From contig JAGBEM010000107.1 of assembly GCA_017936985.1 (NCBI GenBank), positions 1 to 16,429 of the forward strand: a DNA stretch of 16,429 nucleotides, given 5' to 3'. A program made the position numbers and the translations under genes. Source of the stretch: Oscillospiraceae bacterium (GTDB taxonomy: Bacteria; Bacillota_A; Clostridia; Oscillospirales; Oscillospiraceae). Position 1 is the first letter of the stretch, and each line of letters starts with the position of its first letter. The notes beneath the pieces are model-generated. The model saw only the letters and a program-made list of their open reading frames with translations, was not told where the DNA came from and made no database searches. Below are positions 1-6,501 of the stretch, piece after piece.

Positions 1-183
1 AAACACAATGATTTCATTTTCAAAAACTTCAAATCCTACATGATTTTTGTCATCTATGTTTACAAAGTCGGACTCATAGTAGCGATTACGCCAATCTTTG
101 TTTTCGGTTGAAATATTTACAATCGAATTCTCAATGTATGGTTGTATTACTTCTAATAACATTGAAGTTGTTTCAAAATTCAT
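1..183 (-). CDS. Unrecognised AT-rich protein, N-terminal 61 residues (cut by window edge)
   Basis: The minus strand opens with ATG at 183 and stays open for 61 codons to the window edge. It is preceded by a strong ribosome binding site, AAGGTGGTGG (188-197), and a good promoter (205-233). The protein begins MNFETTSMLLEVIQPYIENS and contains WRNRYYESDFVN and NHVGFEVFENEIIVF. It is acidic, with aromatic residues and short alternating segments such as small soluble alpha/beta proteins have. I do not recognise the family. The codons are strongly AT-rich, unlike every gene to the right of the tRNA, which suggests accessory or recently acquired DNA. Small soluble proteins of this kind are sometimes toxin-immunity proteins, but nothing visible here proves that. 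Confidence 0.7.
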   Translation of the reverse strand, partial: MNFETTSMLLEVIQPYIENSIVNISTENKDWRNRYYESDFVNIDDKNHVGFEVFENEIIVF

Positions 184-204
184 CTTACCACCACCTTAAA
201 AATG

Positions 205-233
205 CTTATATCATATTTCTGCATTTCTTTCAA
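205..233 (-). promoter_or_regulatory. Sigma-A-type promoter for the partial AT-rich gene
   Basis: Read on the minus strand there is TTGAAA (233-228), a 17-base spacer, and TATAAG (210-205). Transcription would start near 198, just before the ribosome binding site at 188-197, so the leader is very short. Confidence 0.6.
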
Positions 234-329
234 TTCCTACAGAAAATGTCGTAAAATTGTTTCAATACCTTCAATATAGGAGTTAGAAATATGAGAACTT
301 ACAACCAAGAAGAAAAACAAGCGGTTAGC

Positions 330-513
330 ACCTTCTTTCGAAGGTATTATATCATAAATTGTTGTGATCTTCAATGATATATCGCCGTTGGCGATATGAT
401 ATGCGGCTTCGCCGCATGATATAATATCCGTTCCTTCATATGCCGAAGGCATATATCATCGCTCGCAGAGCGATATCATATCGAAGATATATCACCCGTT
501 CTGACAGGAACGG
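330..513. repeat. Array of about seven short hairpins with variable arms and ATATCAT/ATGATAT linkers
   Basis: Successive perfect inverted repeats with 3-6 base loops follow at roughly 20-base spacing. Arms are ACCTTC/GAAGGT (330-345), ATCGCC/GGCGAT (381-395), ATGCGGC/GCCGCAT (401-417), ATATGCC/GGCATAT (438-454), ATCGCTC/GAGCGAT (458-474), ATATC/GATAT (478-490) and CCGTTC/GAACGG (496-513). Linkers are variants of ATATCAT or its complement ATGATAT. The arms differ in sequence from unit to unit while the linkers and the small TTC/GAA/GTT/GCA loops recur. At 422-437 there appears to be a half unit (ATCCGTTCC then TTC) whose second arm is missing; 356-377 may hold a degenerate unit. This is not a CRISPR array: there is no constant repeat with unrelated spacers. 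Function unknown. Confidence 0.75.
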
Positions 514-520
514 ATATCAT

Positions 521-565
521 TGTAAAAAACCTCTTTTGTCTACCGGACAAAAGAGGTTTTTTACA
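521..565 (-). terminator. Intrinsic terminator of tRNA-Ser
   Basis: A perfect 20-bp stem (521-540 with 546-565) encloses the 5-base loop TACCG. On the minus strand the stem ends in a run of six T immediately after the tRNA 3' end. The A/T-flanked stem is symmetric, so it could also stop transcription entering from the left. Confidence 0.85.
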
Positions 566-657
566 TGGCGGAGTGAGAGGGATTTGAACCCTCGCGCGCT
601 TTTTAGACGCCTACTCCCTTAGCAGGGGAGCCCCTTCGGCCTCTTGGGTATCACTCC
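566..657 (-). tRNA. tRNA-Ser (anticodon GCU, reads AGC/AGU)
   Basis: The minus strand folds as a class II tRNA of 92 bases. The acceptor stem is GGAGTGA/TCACTCC with discriminator G and an encoded CCA end (566-568). The anticodon stem is CTCCC/GGGAG with loop CTGCTAA, giving anticodon GCU. A long variable arm follows, as expected for serine, and the T arm contains GGTTCAAATCC. It has its own promoter and terminator. tRNA-Ser genes are common integration targets for mobile elements, and the DNA on the 3' side (1-520) is compositionally different. Confidence 0.97.
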
Positions 658-689
658 GAATCAAAGCGTATTCACTTGATTGCCAAAGT

Positions 690-718
690 ATTCTAGCATA
701 CACAAAATGGTTTGTCAA
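690..718 (-). promoter_or_regulatory. Promoter of tRNA-Ser
   Basis: Minus strand: TTGACA (718-713), a 17-base spacer, then TAGAAT (695-690). This is a near-consensus sigma-A promoter placed about 33 bases upstream of the mature tRNA 5' end. Confidence 0.85.
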
Positions 719-721
719 GCA

Positions 722-784
722 GAAAAGCGTATTTTACCGGAGCTTCCAACGGAATTGTGATAGAAGCCCGGAAAGACGCTTTTT
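722..784 (-). terminator. Probable terminator after DUF896 gene
   Basis: Just past the stop codon the minus strand forms a long imperfect hairpin. The outer arms are AGCGT (780-776) with ACGCT (730-726), and inner pairing is GGCTTC (768-763) with GAAGCT (746-741). It is followed by TTTTCT. It ends before the tRNA promoter. Confidence 0.55.
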
Positions 785-991
785 TTATTGCTTTGGCCCT
801 ACTTTTTTCTTTGTGCCGTCAGGGGATACGATATAGGTATTCTCCAGCTGCCCCACAAGACTTGCCTTAACAGAGTCAATATAGATCCTGCGCAGCTTGT
901 CCCGTTCTGCAGTTTCTTTCGGAGTCAAGCCCTCAGTCTTTGCTTTTTTTGCCAGCTCGTTGATTCTGGCAATTACTTCGTCCATGTTCAT
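785..991 (-). CDS. DUF896 family small protein (YnzC-like)
   Basis: A 68-residue cytoplasmic protein of the DUF896 family of small, largely helical Firmicutes proteins (Bacillus YnzC/YneF-type). Its molecular role is not established to my knowledge. The family pattern is visible: ARINELAKKAKTEGLT at the N-terminal side, then ERDKLRRIYIDSVKASLVGQ and a C-terminal tail with VSPDGTKKK. The ORF can be extended to GTG at 1000, but GAGGTGA (997-1003) is the ribosome binding site for ATG at 991, so the GTG is part of that site and I use 991. It lies directly downstream of ylmH on the same strand with about 10 bases between stop and start, so the two are almost certainly cotranscribed and perhaps translationally coupled. 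Confidence 0.9.
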   Translation of the reverse strand: MNMDEVIARINELAKKAKTEGLTPKETAERDKLRRIYIDSVKASLVGQLENTYIVSPDGTKKKVGPKQ

Positions 992-1001
992 GTTTTTCAC
1001 C

Positions 1002-1787
1002 TCATAGATATCGGTGGATCACCACGCTGATCCGTCCCTTTTTTGTTATACCGCCTACGGTTTCCAGTTTGATCTTTCCCAAACCACGGACTGCGATCTT
1101 CATTCCTTCCGTTACAGCCTTATCCGGCTTTTCACAGGGCAATCCGTCAATCGCTGCCTTGCCGCCGGCAATGTACTGTGCGGCAGCATTTCTGCCGATC
1201 CGGAAGCTTGTACTGATCACGCTGTCCAGTCGTAAGGAAGCCAATGTATCTTTAATTACAGCTACTTCCGGTTGAGGAATATTGGCCTCGTTCAGCGGGA
1301 TCCTTTCCAGTTTCAGTTTTACGCGGCCTGCGCTTTCAAAATTTTGCAAAAGATAGGATGCGATCTCATCAGCAACAAAGAAGTCGCAGCTTTCTGTCCC
1401 CACACAAATATCGCCGATCATTTCCCGGCCAACGCCGCAGCCCATCAGTGCGCCCAGAAAATCCCGATGGGTAGGGGATTCGGCGTGGTAGAATTTTGCC
1501 CGCAGACATACGACCGGAGAACCTTCTTCCGTCAGATGCGCTTCATCCAGATATTCCGGTAAATATACAAGCATCTTCCGCTCCGCATCTACGTAGCCGC
1601 CAAAAGCAGAAAGCCCCGGCACATCGCCGAACAAAAACTTCGCCAGTTCCTGTTCTCTTGGGGAAAGAAAACAGGTGTTTGCCGGAATATCCCGCCGTAT
1701 GCCCGGTTGGATCTTATCCCAGAGCTTTGCAAGCAGGATGCGGTCCTCGGCTGTCTGAGCGATTTTTTCGATATTGCTTCGGTCCAT
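1002..1787 (-). CDS. ylmH: YlmH family S4-domain RNA-binding protein
   Basis: A 261-residue cytoplasmic protein of the YlmH family. In Gram-positive bacteria these are encoded near cell-division genes and bind RNA/ribosomal particles. Visible hallmarks are the family motif THRDFLGALMGCGVGREMIGD (about residues 106-126) and a C-terminal S4 domain (about 183-245). That domain has LRLDSVISTSFRIGRNAA, a lysine-containing turn (GGKAAIDG) and a basic tail (GKIKLETVGGITKKGR). The longest reading frame starts at 1817, but a TATAAT box lies at 1804-1809 inside it, so transcription would begin downstream of that ATG. The ATG at 1787, preceded by GGTGAT, is the likely start. It is divergent from the flavoprotein unit and followed by the DUF896 gene. 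Confidence 0.92.
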   Translation of the reverse strand: MDRSNIEKIAQTAEDRILLAKLWDKIQPGIRRDIPANTCFLSPREQELAKFLFGDVPGLSAFGGYVDAERKMLVYLPEYLDEAHLTEEGSPVVCLRAKFYHAESPTHRDFLGALMGCGVGREMIGDICVGTESCDFFVADEIASYLLQNFESAGRVKLKLERIPLNEANIPQPEVAVIKDTLASLRLDSVISTSFRIGRNAAAQYIAGGKAAIDGLPCEKPDKAVTEGMKIAVRGLGKIKLETVGGITKKGRISVVIHRYL

Positions 1788-1803
1788 AGCTATCACCGGT
1801 AAC

Positions 1804-1831
1804 ATTATACCATTCATTTTCCCGATTGCAA
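1804..1831 (-). promoter_or_regulatory. Promoter of ylmH-DUF896
   Basis: Minus strand: TTGCAA (1831-1826), a 16-base spacer, then a perfect TATAAT (1809-1804). Predicted start near 1797 leaves only about ten bases of leader before the ATG at 1787. Confidence 0.65.
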
Positions 1832-1842
1832 GGAAATAATTC

Positions 1843-1871
1843 TTGTGCTTAAGACCTGTTTGTCGTATAAT
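1843..1871 (+). promoter_or_regulatory. Promoter of the three-gene flavoprotein/CPBP unit
   Basis: TTGTGC (1843-1848), 17-base spacer, and a perfect TATAAT (1866-1871). The -35 box is 12 bases from that of the divergent ylmH promoter, so the two back-to-back promoters may share regulation. Confidence 0.65.
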
Positions 1872-1895
1872 AGCAGAAAGAAAGCAGGTGAAACT

Positions 1896-3104
1896 ATGGT
1901 CATTGGAATTATTGGCGGCGGTGCTTCGGGCATGGCGGCAGCGTCAGCAGCAGCGGAAAAGGAGAATGTGCAGGTACTCTTGTTTGAGCGTCAGGCAAGA
2001 GTGGGCCGAAAGCTCCAGGCCACCGGCAACGGCCGCTGTAATTTGACCAATCTCCACGTGTCTGCCCAAAGCTACCATGGCGATGCCCCGGATTTTGCCC
2101 ACCATGCACTGTTCCGATATGGTGTAACGGAAACCCTGCAGTGGTTCCGTTCCCTTGGACTTTATACCGTTACAGAAGAGAGCGGCAAAGTCTATCCTTA
2201 TTCCGACCAGGCCAATTCTGTGGTGGATGTGTTGCGGTTTGCCCTGCAAAAACCCAATATTCAGCTGATAACCGGCTCGGAAATTACAAAAGTTCGCAAA
2301 TCAGGCAATATTTTTGAGATCCGTACAGACTCCGAAATCTATTCCTGTGACAAAGTGATCATAGCCTGCGGTGGCCTTGCCGGTACGAAGCTGGGGGGCT
2401 CCATGTCCGGCTACAAGCTGCTACGCAGCCTGGGCCATAGCTGCACCCGGCTCCGCCCGGCGCTGGTTCAGCTGAAATCTTCTTGGAATGGCTGCGTGTC
2501 TCTGAAAGGCGTCCGCGCAAACTGCCATGCCCGGATCTACCGGGGCAATCAACTTCATAGCCAAAGCATTGGTGAACTGCAGTTTACGGACTACGGCCTC
2601 AGCGGCCCTGTGATCTTTGAAATTTCCAGAGATGTTTGCCAGACCCCAGAGCCATGGCTCTGCCGCGTGGATTTTCTTCCTGACATGACAGATGGTGACC
2701 TTCGCGCCGAGCTTCTGCGCCGCAGGCGCACCGCGTTACCTGCAGACGAACTTCTCACCGGCATTCTCCATAATCGCCTTGGCCGTGTGCTGACAGCCAC
2801 GGCAGGTGTCCGTGTGCAAAAATGCGCCGACCTGTCAGAAGCGGACATTGATTCCGTGATCCGCGCTGTCAAATCCCTGGAGGTCACACTGACGGATACC
2901 CTTGGCATGGAAAGTGCACAGGTCACCGCCGGTGGCATCCATACCTCGGAATTTGACGATAAAACTATGGAAAGCCGACTTGTTTCCGGCCTCTATGCCT
3001 GTGGCGAAGTGCTGGATATTGACGGTGATTGCGGTGGATATAATTTACAATGGGCGTGGAGTTCCGGCCGTCTGGCAGGGGAAAACGCCGGAGGAAAACT
3101 ATGA
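1896..3104 (+). CDS. HI0933/BaiN-family FAD-dependent oxidoreductase
   Basis: A 402-residue flavoprotein of the HI0933 family, often annotated as aminoacetone oxidase-like or NAD(P)/FAD-dependent oxidoreductase. The physiological substrate is unknown. Features seen: an N-terminal dinucleotide fold with GGGASG (residues 7-12) and the acidic end of strand 2 (ER, 31-32). The family signature GRKLQATGNGRCNLTN is at 37-52, a second nucleotide-binding segment reads DKVIIACGGLAG, and the C-terminal FAD motif GLYACGEVLDIDGDCGGYNL is at 365-384. Start: the frame extends upstream to 1845, but that codon lies inside the -35 box. AGGTGA (1886-1891) points to ATG at 1896, and the GxGxxG then sits at the expected N-terminal position. 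The stop overlaps the next start as ATGA. Some relatives (BaiN) act in bile acid metabolism, but sequence alone does not support that here. Confidence 0.92.
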   Translation: MVIGIIGGGASGMAAASAAAEKENVQVLLFERQARVGRKLQATGNGRCNLTNLHVSAQSYHGDAPDFAHHALFRYGVTETLQWFRSLGLYTVTEESGKVYPYSDQANSVVDVLRFALQKPNIQLITGSEITKVRKSGNIFEIRTDSEIYSCDKVIIACGGLAGTKLGGSMSGYKLLRSLGHSCTRLRPALVQLKSSWNGCVSLKGVRANCHARIYRGNQLHSQSIGELQFTDYGLSGPVIFEISRDVCQTPEPWLCRVDFLPDMTDGDLRAELLRRRRTALPADELLTGILHNRLGRVLTATAGVRVQKCADLSEADIDSVIRAVKSLEVTLTDTLGMESAQVTAGGIHTSEFDDKTMESRLVSGLYACGEVLDIDGDCGGYNLQWAWSSGRLAGENAGGKL

Positions 3105-4690
3105 TCAGAATACGGGATATTTCCCTGCCACCGGAGCACAATGTGGATCAGCTGCTGTACGAAGCAGCGAAGCAACTAAGAATATCCGCTTCCAAGATCC
3201 GGGGACTGACGCTGGTGCGCCGTTCTGTGGATGCCCGGAAGAAACCGGATGTCCGCATCATCTATACCGTGGATGTGGCCGTGGAGGGCAGCGAGCAAAA
3301 GATTTTGCGCAGCAGCGGCAGCAAGCGGGCATCCATCGCGCCCGCAGAATACTATAAACCTCCCAAAACCGTTCTGCGTCCAGCCAAGCGGCCTGTGGTC
3401 GTGGGCTTTGGCCCAGCCGGTATGTTTGCAGCACTGATCCTTGCTCAGGCGGGCCTGAATCCGCTGGTTCTGGAGCGGGGTGAGGACGCATCTCGCCGCA
3501 GTGAAAAGGTGGAACACTTCTTCGCAACGGGACAGTTGGATCCGGAAAGCAATATCCAGTTTGGAGAAGGCGGTGCCGGAACTTTTTCCGACGGCAAACT
3601 GAATACCGGCGTCAATAATGTCCGGATCAAATGGATCCTGGAGCAGTTTGTAAAGGCTGGCGCAAGGGAGAATATTCTCTACGATGCCAAACCCCATATC
3701 GGGACGGATGTGCTTTTGACTGTTGTGCAAAACCTACGCAAACGCATCATCGCCTTGGGCGGTGAAGTCCGCTTTTGTACCAAAGTGACTGATATTCTCT
3801 ATTCCGACAGCAGACTCACCGGCCTGCGGCTGCAGGACGGCAGCGTTATAGATTGTGACCATGCTATTATCGCCATCGGTCACAGCGCCAGAGACACCTT
3901 TCAAATGCTCCATGACCGCTCTGTCCCAATGGAACCAAAGCCTTTTGCCATGGGCGTGCGTATTGAGCATCGCCAGAGCCTAATCGACGCAGCCCAGTAC
4001 GGCAGCGCCGAATTGCCCTTGCCGCCGGCGGATTATAAGCTGGTCAAGCATCTGGAGGCTGCAACGGTCTATACCTTCTGTATGTGTCCCGGCGGTTATG
4101 TGGTGGCTGCAGCATCGGAAGAAGGTGGCATCGTGACCAACGGCATGAGTAAAGCAGACCGGGATTGTGAAAACGCCAATGCCGCACTGTTGGTTACAGT
4201 CAACCCCACCCAGTTCCCGTACGAGGGCACGCTCGGCGGTGTGCGCTGGCAGCAGGAAATTGAGCGCCGGGCCTATGAAACATCCGGCAGTTACCGGGCG
4301 CCAGCGCAAAAAGTGGGGGATTTTCTTGCCGGTCAGGCGACAAAAGCGCAAGGCAGTGTTACTCCTACCTATCGTCCCGGTGTCCACTGGTGCGATCTGC
4401 ACCGTGTGCTGCCGGAATGTATCACCGGAGCATTGAAGACTGCGCTGCCGCAGCTGGATGGCAGCCTGAGGGGCTTTTCCCATCCCGATGCGGTGCTGAC
4501 CGGTCCGGAGACCCGGAGTTCTTCGCCTGTTCGTATCCTTCGTGACGAGACCCGGCAGTCTGCTTTGCGCGGCCTGTATCCTACCGGCGAAGGTGCCGGT
4601 TATGCCGGCGGTATCATGTCCGCCGCTATCGACGGCATCCAATCTGCCGAAGCAATCCTTTCCGCATTGGAGCGTGAGTATCGTGAATGA
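3101..4690 (+). CDS. FAD-dependent dehydrogenase, COG2509 type
   Basis: A 529-residue soluble flavoprotein of the uncharacterised COG2509 group. The N-terminal ~90 residues form a small domain starting MIRIRDISLPPEH, with a basic stretch LVRRSVDARKKPDVR that is typical of this group and precedes the flavin fold. The FAD-binding site is GFGPAGMFA (102-110), followed by ERGE (125-128). The group-specific block FGEGGAGTFSDGKL is at 154-167. Near the C-terminus PTGEGAGYAGGIMSAAIDG closes the FAD site. Start ATG 3101 shares ATGA with the previous stop, giving translational coupling. The substrate is unknown. Adjacency to another flavoprotein of a different family suggests related redox chemistry, but that is inference. 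Confidence 0.9.
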   Translation: MIRIRDISLPPEHNVDQLLYEAAKQLRISASKIRGLTLVRRSVDARKKPDVRIIYTVDVAVEGSEQKILRSSGSKRASIAPAEYYKPPKTVLRPAKRPVVVGFGPAGMFAALILAQAGLNPLVLERGEDASRRSEKVEHFFATGQLDPESNIQFGEGGAGTFSDGKLNTGVNNVRIKWILEQFVKAGARENILYDAKPHIGTDVLLTVVQNLRKRIIALGGEVRFCTKVTDILYSDSRLTGLRLQDGSVIDCDHAIIAIGHSARDTFQMLHDRSVPMEPKPFAMGVRIEHRQSLIDAAQYGSAELPLPPADYKLVKHLEAATVYTFCMCPGGYVVAAASEEGGIVTNGMSKADRDCENANAALLVTVNPTQFPYEGTLGGVRWQQEIERRAYETSGSYRAPAQKVGDFLAGQATKAQGSVTPTYRPGVHWCDLHRVLPECITGALKTALPQLDGSLRGFSHPDAVLTGPETRSSSPVRILRDETRQSALRGLYPTGEGAGYAGGIMSAAIDGIQSAEAILSALEREYRE

Positions 4691-5663
4691 AAATAAATTG
4701 ATCTGCCAGCGCTTACGCGCTGAGTTCAGCAAAAGCGGCTGGGCTCTGCTGCTTTACTACGGTATTATGAATGCAGCCGTTTCTGCTGTGGCATTTGTGT
4801 CTGTGTTTGTGGTCGTGATGCAAGCAGCATTTGACCCCAGTATATCGCAGCAATTTCTGGAGCAGCAGCTTGTGGAGCTGATCCTTGAAAACGGCTGGGG
4901 TTACCTGCTTGCCATTGTCATTGGCGCTGTTTTGATGGTCGCATGGAAAAAACGTGAGTTTTGCTTTAAAACCATCTGGAAGACCGAAAAACCCATGAAA
5001 GTTGGCAGCTTCTTCTGTATTCTAGCCATCTTCTTCAGCGGTCAGGCGCTGTCTCAGCTTATGACACCGGTGCTGGAATGGCTGTTTGGCTTGATGGGAA
5101 TTTCCTTGACGGATTTTATGGAAAGTGCTTCTGCATCCGCCGATACCTTCAGTATGTTCCTGTATATCTGCCTGTTTGCACCGGTCTCTGAGGAGATTCT
5201 GTTCCGGGGACTGATCATGCGTAGCTTAGAACCTTACGGCAAGAAGTTTGCGATTCTGACTTCTTCGTTCTTATTCGGTATTTTCCACGGCAATATTGTC
5301 CAGTCTCCTTATGCCTTTGTTGTTGGTCTTGTGCTGGGCTATGTGGCGATGGAGCATTCCATGGTGTGGGCAATGTTGCTGCATATGATCAACAACTTGC
5401 TGCTGGCTGACACTCTGCCAAGACTGACCCAGAGTCTGCCGGTTTTGTACCAGGAGATCATCTTCGCTGTGGTGATCTGGGGTAGCGCCATTGCTTCTGT
5501 TGCGATATTGATCGTCAAGCGCAAGCAGGTAGCGGCCTACCTGCGCCAGGGAAAGATGCACCCTCTTTGCTTAAAGAGCTTTTTTACATCCCCGGGCATC
5601 CTGACACTGACCGGTGTACTGGCTGCCAATGTCCTGCTGACACTGCTAATGCAATCGTTCTAA
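4683..5663 (+). CDS. CPBP family intramembrane metalloprotease (Abi/CAAX-type)
   Basis: A 326-residue polytopic membrane protein. Hydrophobic segments lie near 20-46, 73-88, 108-125, 156-169, 188-202, 209-222, 225-243, 261-282 and 302-324. The CPBP protease motifs are present: EEILFRG (170-176), FGIFHGN (198-204, His202) and HMINN (234-238). These supply the paired glutamates and histidines of the Rce1/CAAX-type active site. Family members process prenylated or peptide substrates, or confer bacteriocin self-immunity; no substrate can be named here. The frame is open far upstream, overlapping the previous gene. I choose GTG at 4683, 10 bases after GGAG (4669-4672), overlapping the previous stop by 8 bases. 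A perfect terminator follows the stop. Confidence 0.9.
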   Translation: MNENKLICQRLRAEFSKSGWALLLYYGIMNAAVSAVAFVSVFVVVMQAAFDPSISQQFLEQQLVELILENGWGYLLAIVIGAVLMVAWKKREFCFKTIWKTEKPMKVGSFFCILAIFFSGQALSQLMTPVLEWLFGLMGISLTDFMESASASADTFSMFLYICLFAPVSEEILFRGLIMRSLEPYGKKFAILTSSFLFGIFHGNIVQSPYAFVVGLVLGYVAMEHSMVWAMLLHMINNLLLADTLPRLTQSLPVLYQEIIFAVVIWGSAIASVAILIVKRKQVAAYLRQGKMHPLCLKSFFTSPGILTLTGVLAANVLLTLLMQSF

Positions 5664-5665
5664 AT

Positions 5666-5693
5666 AAAAAGACCGGCATATGCCGGTCTTTTT
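5666..5693. terminator. Bidirectional intrinsic terminator
   Basis: Perfect 28-base palindrome: AAAAAGACCGGCAT (5666-5679) and its complement (5680-5693), with a T run on each strand. It sits between convergent genes and would terminate the flavoprotein/CPBP unit from the left and the DUF1294 gene from the right. Confidence 0.92.
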
Positions 5694-5712
5694 ATGTTTC
5701 AATTCCTTTGCA

Positions 5713-6003
5713 TTAACGTAGCACACACTGCACCACCACAGCAGCTACGATCTGCAGCGCCAGGATCACGGGAATACCCATGGTAAACTTAGGATGCTGG
5801 GTCTTGTGCCGAGCGGTGTATATTCCAAGCAATACCCCCAAACTGCCGCCGATGGCAGCAACTGTCATGAGTGTCTTTTCCGGGATCCGCCATTTATTTT
5901 TCTTTGCCTTCCACTTATCTGCAAGCATAAGTATAAAGCCGGCGGCATTTATTAAAAACAGATATGCAACCAATCTATTCAGCACCTTTCTGGAGGGGAT
6001 CAT
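5713..6003 (-). CDS. DUF1294 small membrane protein
   Basis: Up to 96 residues; DUF1294 family, inner-membrane, function unknown. Family hallmarks are the first hydrophobic helix LVAYLFLINAAGFILML, the basic loop DKWKAKKNKWRIPEKTL, a glycine-rich second helix AAIGGSLGVLLGIY, then RHKTQHPKF and a third helix GIPVILALQIVAAVVV. The start is uncertain. ATG at 6003 has no ribosome binding site and abuts the divergent lipoprotein start. AAAGGTG within the frame better serves TTG at 5973, which would give 86 residues and a length closer to typical members. I report the longer form. No clear promoter was seen. Confidence 0.85.
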   Translation of the reverse strand: MIPSRKVLNRLVAYLFLINAAGFILMLADKWKAKKNKWRIPEKTLMTVAAIGGSLGVLLGIYTARHKTQHPKFTMGIPVILALQIVAAVVVQCVLR

Positions 6004-6501
6004 GTGAAAAAATTCGGATGGATCATTATTGTTGCAGCCTTGCTGCTGACAGGCTGTCAGTCAGTTCCCACGTTTGAAACCCTGGGGAACGCCTATGCAC
6101 CTGTAGATGCCCCTGAGCAACGGAAGTTTACATTGGAACTTCCGGCAGAAGCAGCCGCCCAGACCATGACGGGAGATACCGGTACCATCTATTTTTGCGA
6201 CGGTTATGAGATCGTTCTGGAGATCCTGTCTGCAGGAAATTTGGATGCAACCGTCCAGACACTGACGGGTTTTGAAGCAGATTCTCTGACGCTGATGCAA
6301 ACCAAGGGTTCAGATTACAGCTGCCATGAATGCGCTTGGACCTCAGCTGGGGAGGTCGGTTTCCAGGTAGGCAGAACGAAGATCCTGGACGATGGAAGCT
6401 GGCACTATTGCCTGACAGTTTTGGCACCGGCAGAGGAAGTTGGGCAGCTTCAGAATACTTGGCAGCGGATCTTTGACTCCTTTGGGCTTGCTCAGTCTTG
6501 A
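6004..6501 (+). CDS. Small lipoprotein of unknown function
   Basis: A 165-residue secreted lipoprotein. The signal peptide MKKFGWIIIVAALLLTGCQS has a lipobox L-T-G-C with Cys18, so the mature part should be anchored on the outer face of the membrane. The mature domain is acidic, with few recognisable motifs. Two cysteines in YSCHECAW could form a disulfide or bind a metal, and a C-terminal segment TWQRIFDSFG resembles the ends of small extracytoplasmic domains that measure or chaperone other envelope proteins. I do not recognise the family. Start GTG at 6004 has GGAGGGG (5992-5998) in front of it. The last 10 bases overlap the stop of the convergent WYL regulator gene. Confidence 0.8.
   Translation: MKKFGWIIIVAALLLTGCQSVPTFETLGNAYAPVDAPEQRKFTLELPAEAAAQTMTGDTGTIYFCDGYEIVLEILSAGNLDATVQTLTGFEADSLTLMQTKGSDYSCHECAWTSAGEVGFQVGRTKILDDGSWHYCLTVLAPAEEVGQLQNTWQRIFDSFGLAQS

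Noticed and set aside
291..377. 28-codon ORF on the plus strand (MRTYNQEEKQ...) preceded by AGGAG
   Set aside because: It has a plausible start signal but no promoter was seen, and it runs into the first hairpins of the array and stops there. It is too short and unsupported to call a gene.
237..452. 71-codon ORF on the minus strand across the hairpin array
   Set aside because: Half of it is the translation of the hairpin units and it has no ribosome binding site. The C-terminal part could be a gene remnant, but nothing supports expression.
330..513. CRISPR array
   Set aside because: There is no constant direct repeat and no unrelated spacers; the variable parts are themselves palindromic and units are only about 20 bases.
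1788..1817. Longer ylmH start (ATG 1817)
   Set aside because: The TATAAT box at 1804-1809 lies inside this extension; ATG 1787 with GGTGAT fits better.
3980..4732. 250-codon minus-strand ORF opposite the COG2509 gene
   Set aside because: It is an antisense shadow of a strongly conserved flavoprotein gene and shows no recognisable protein motif.
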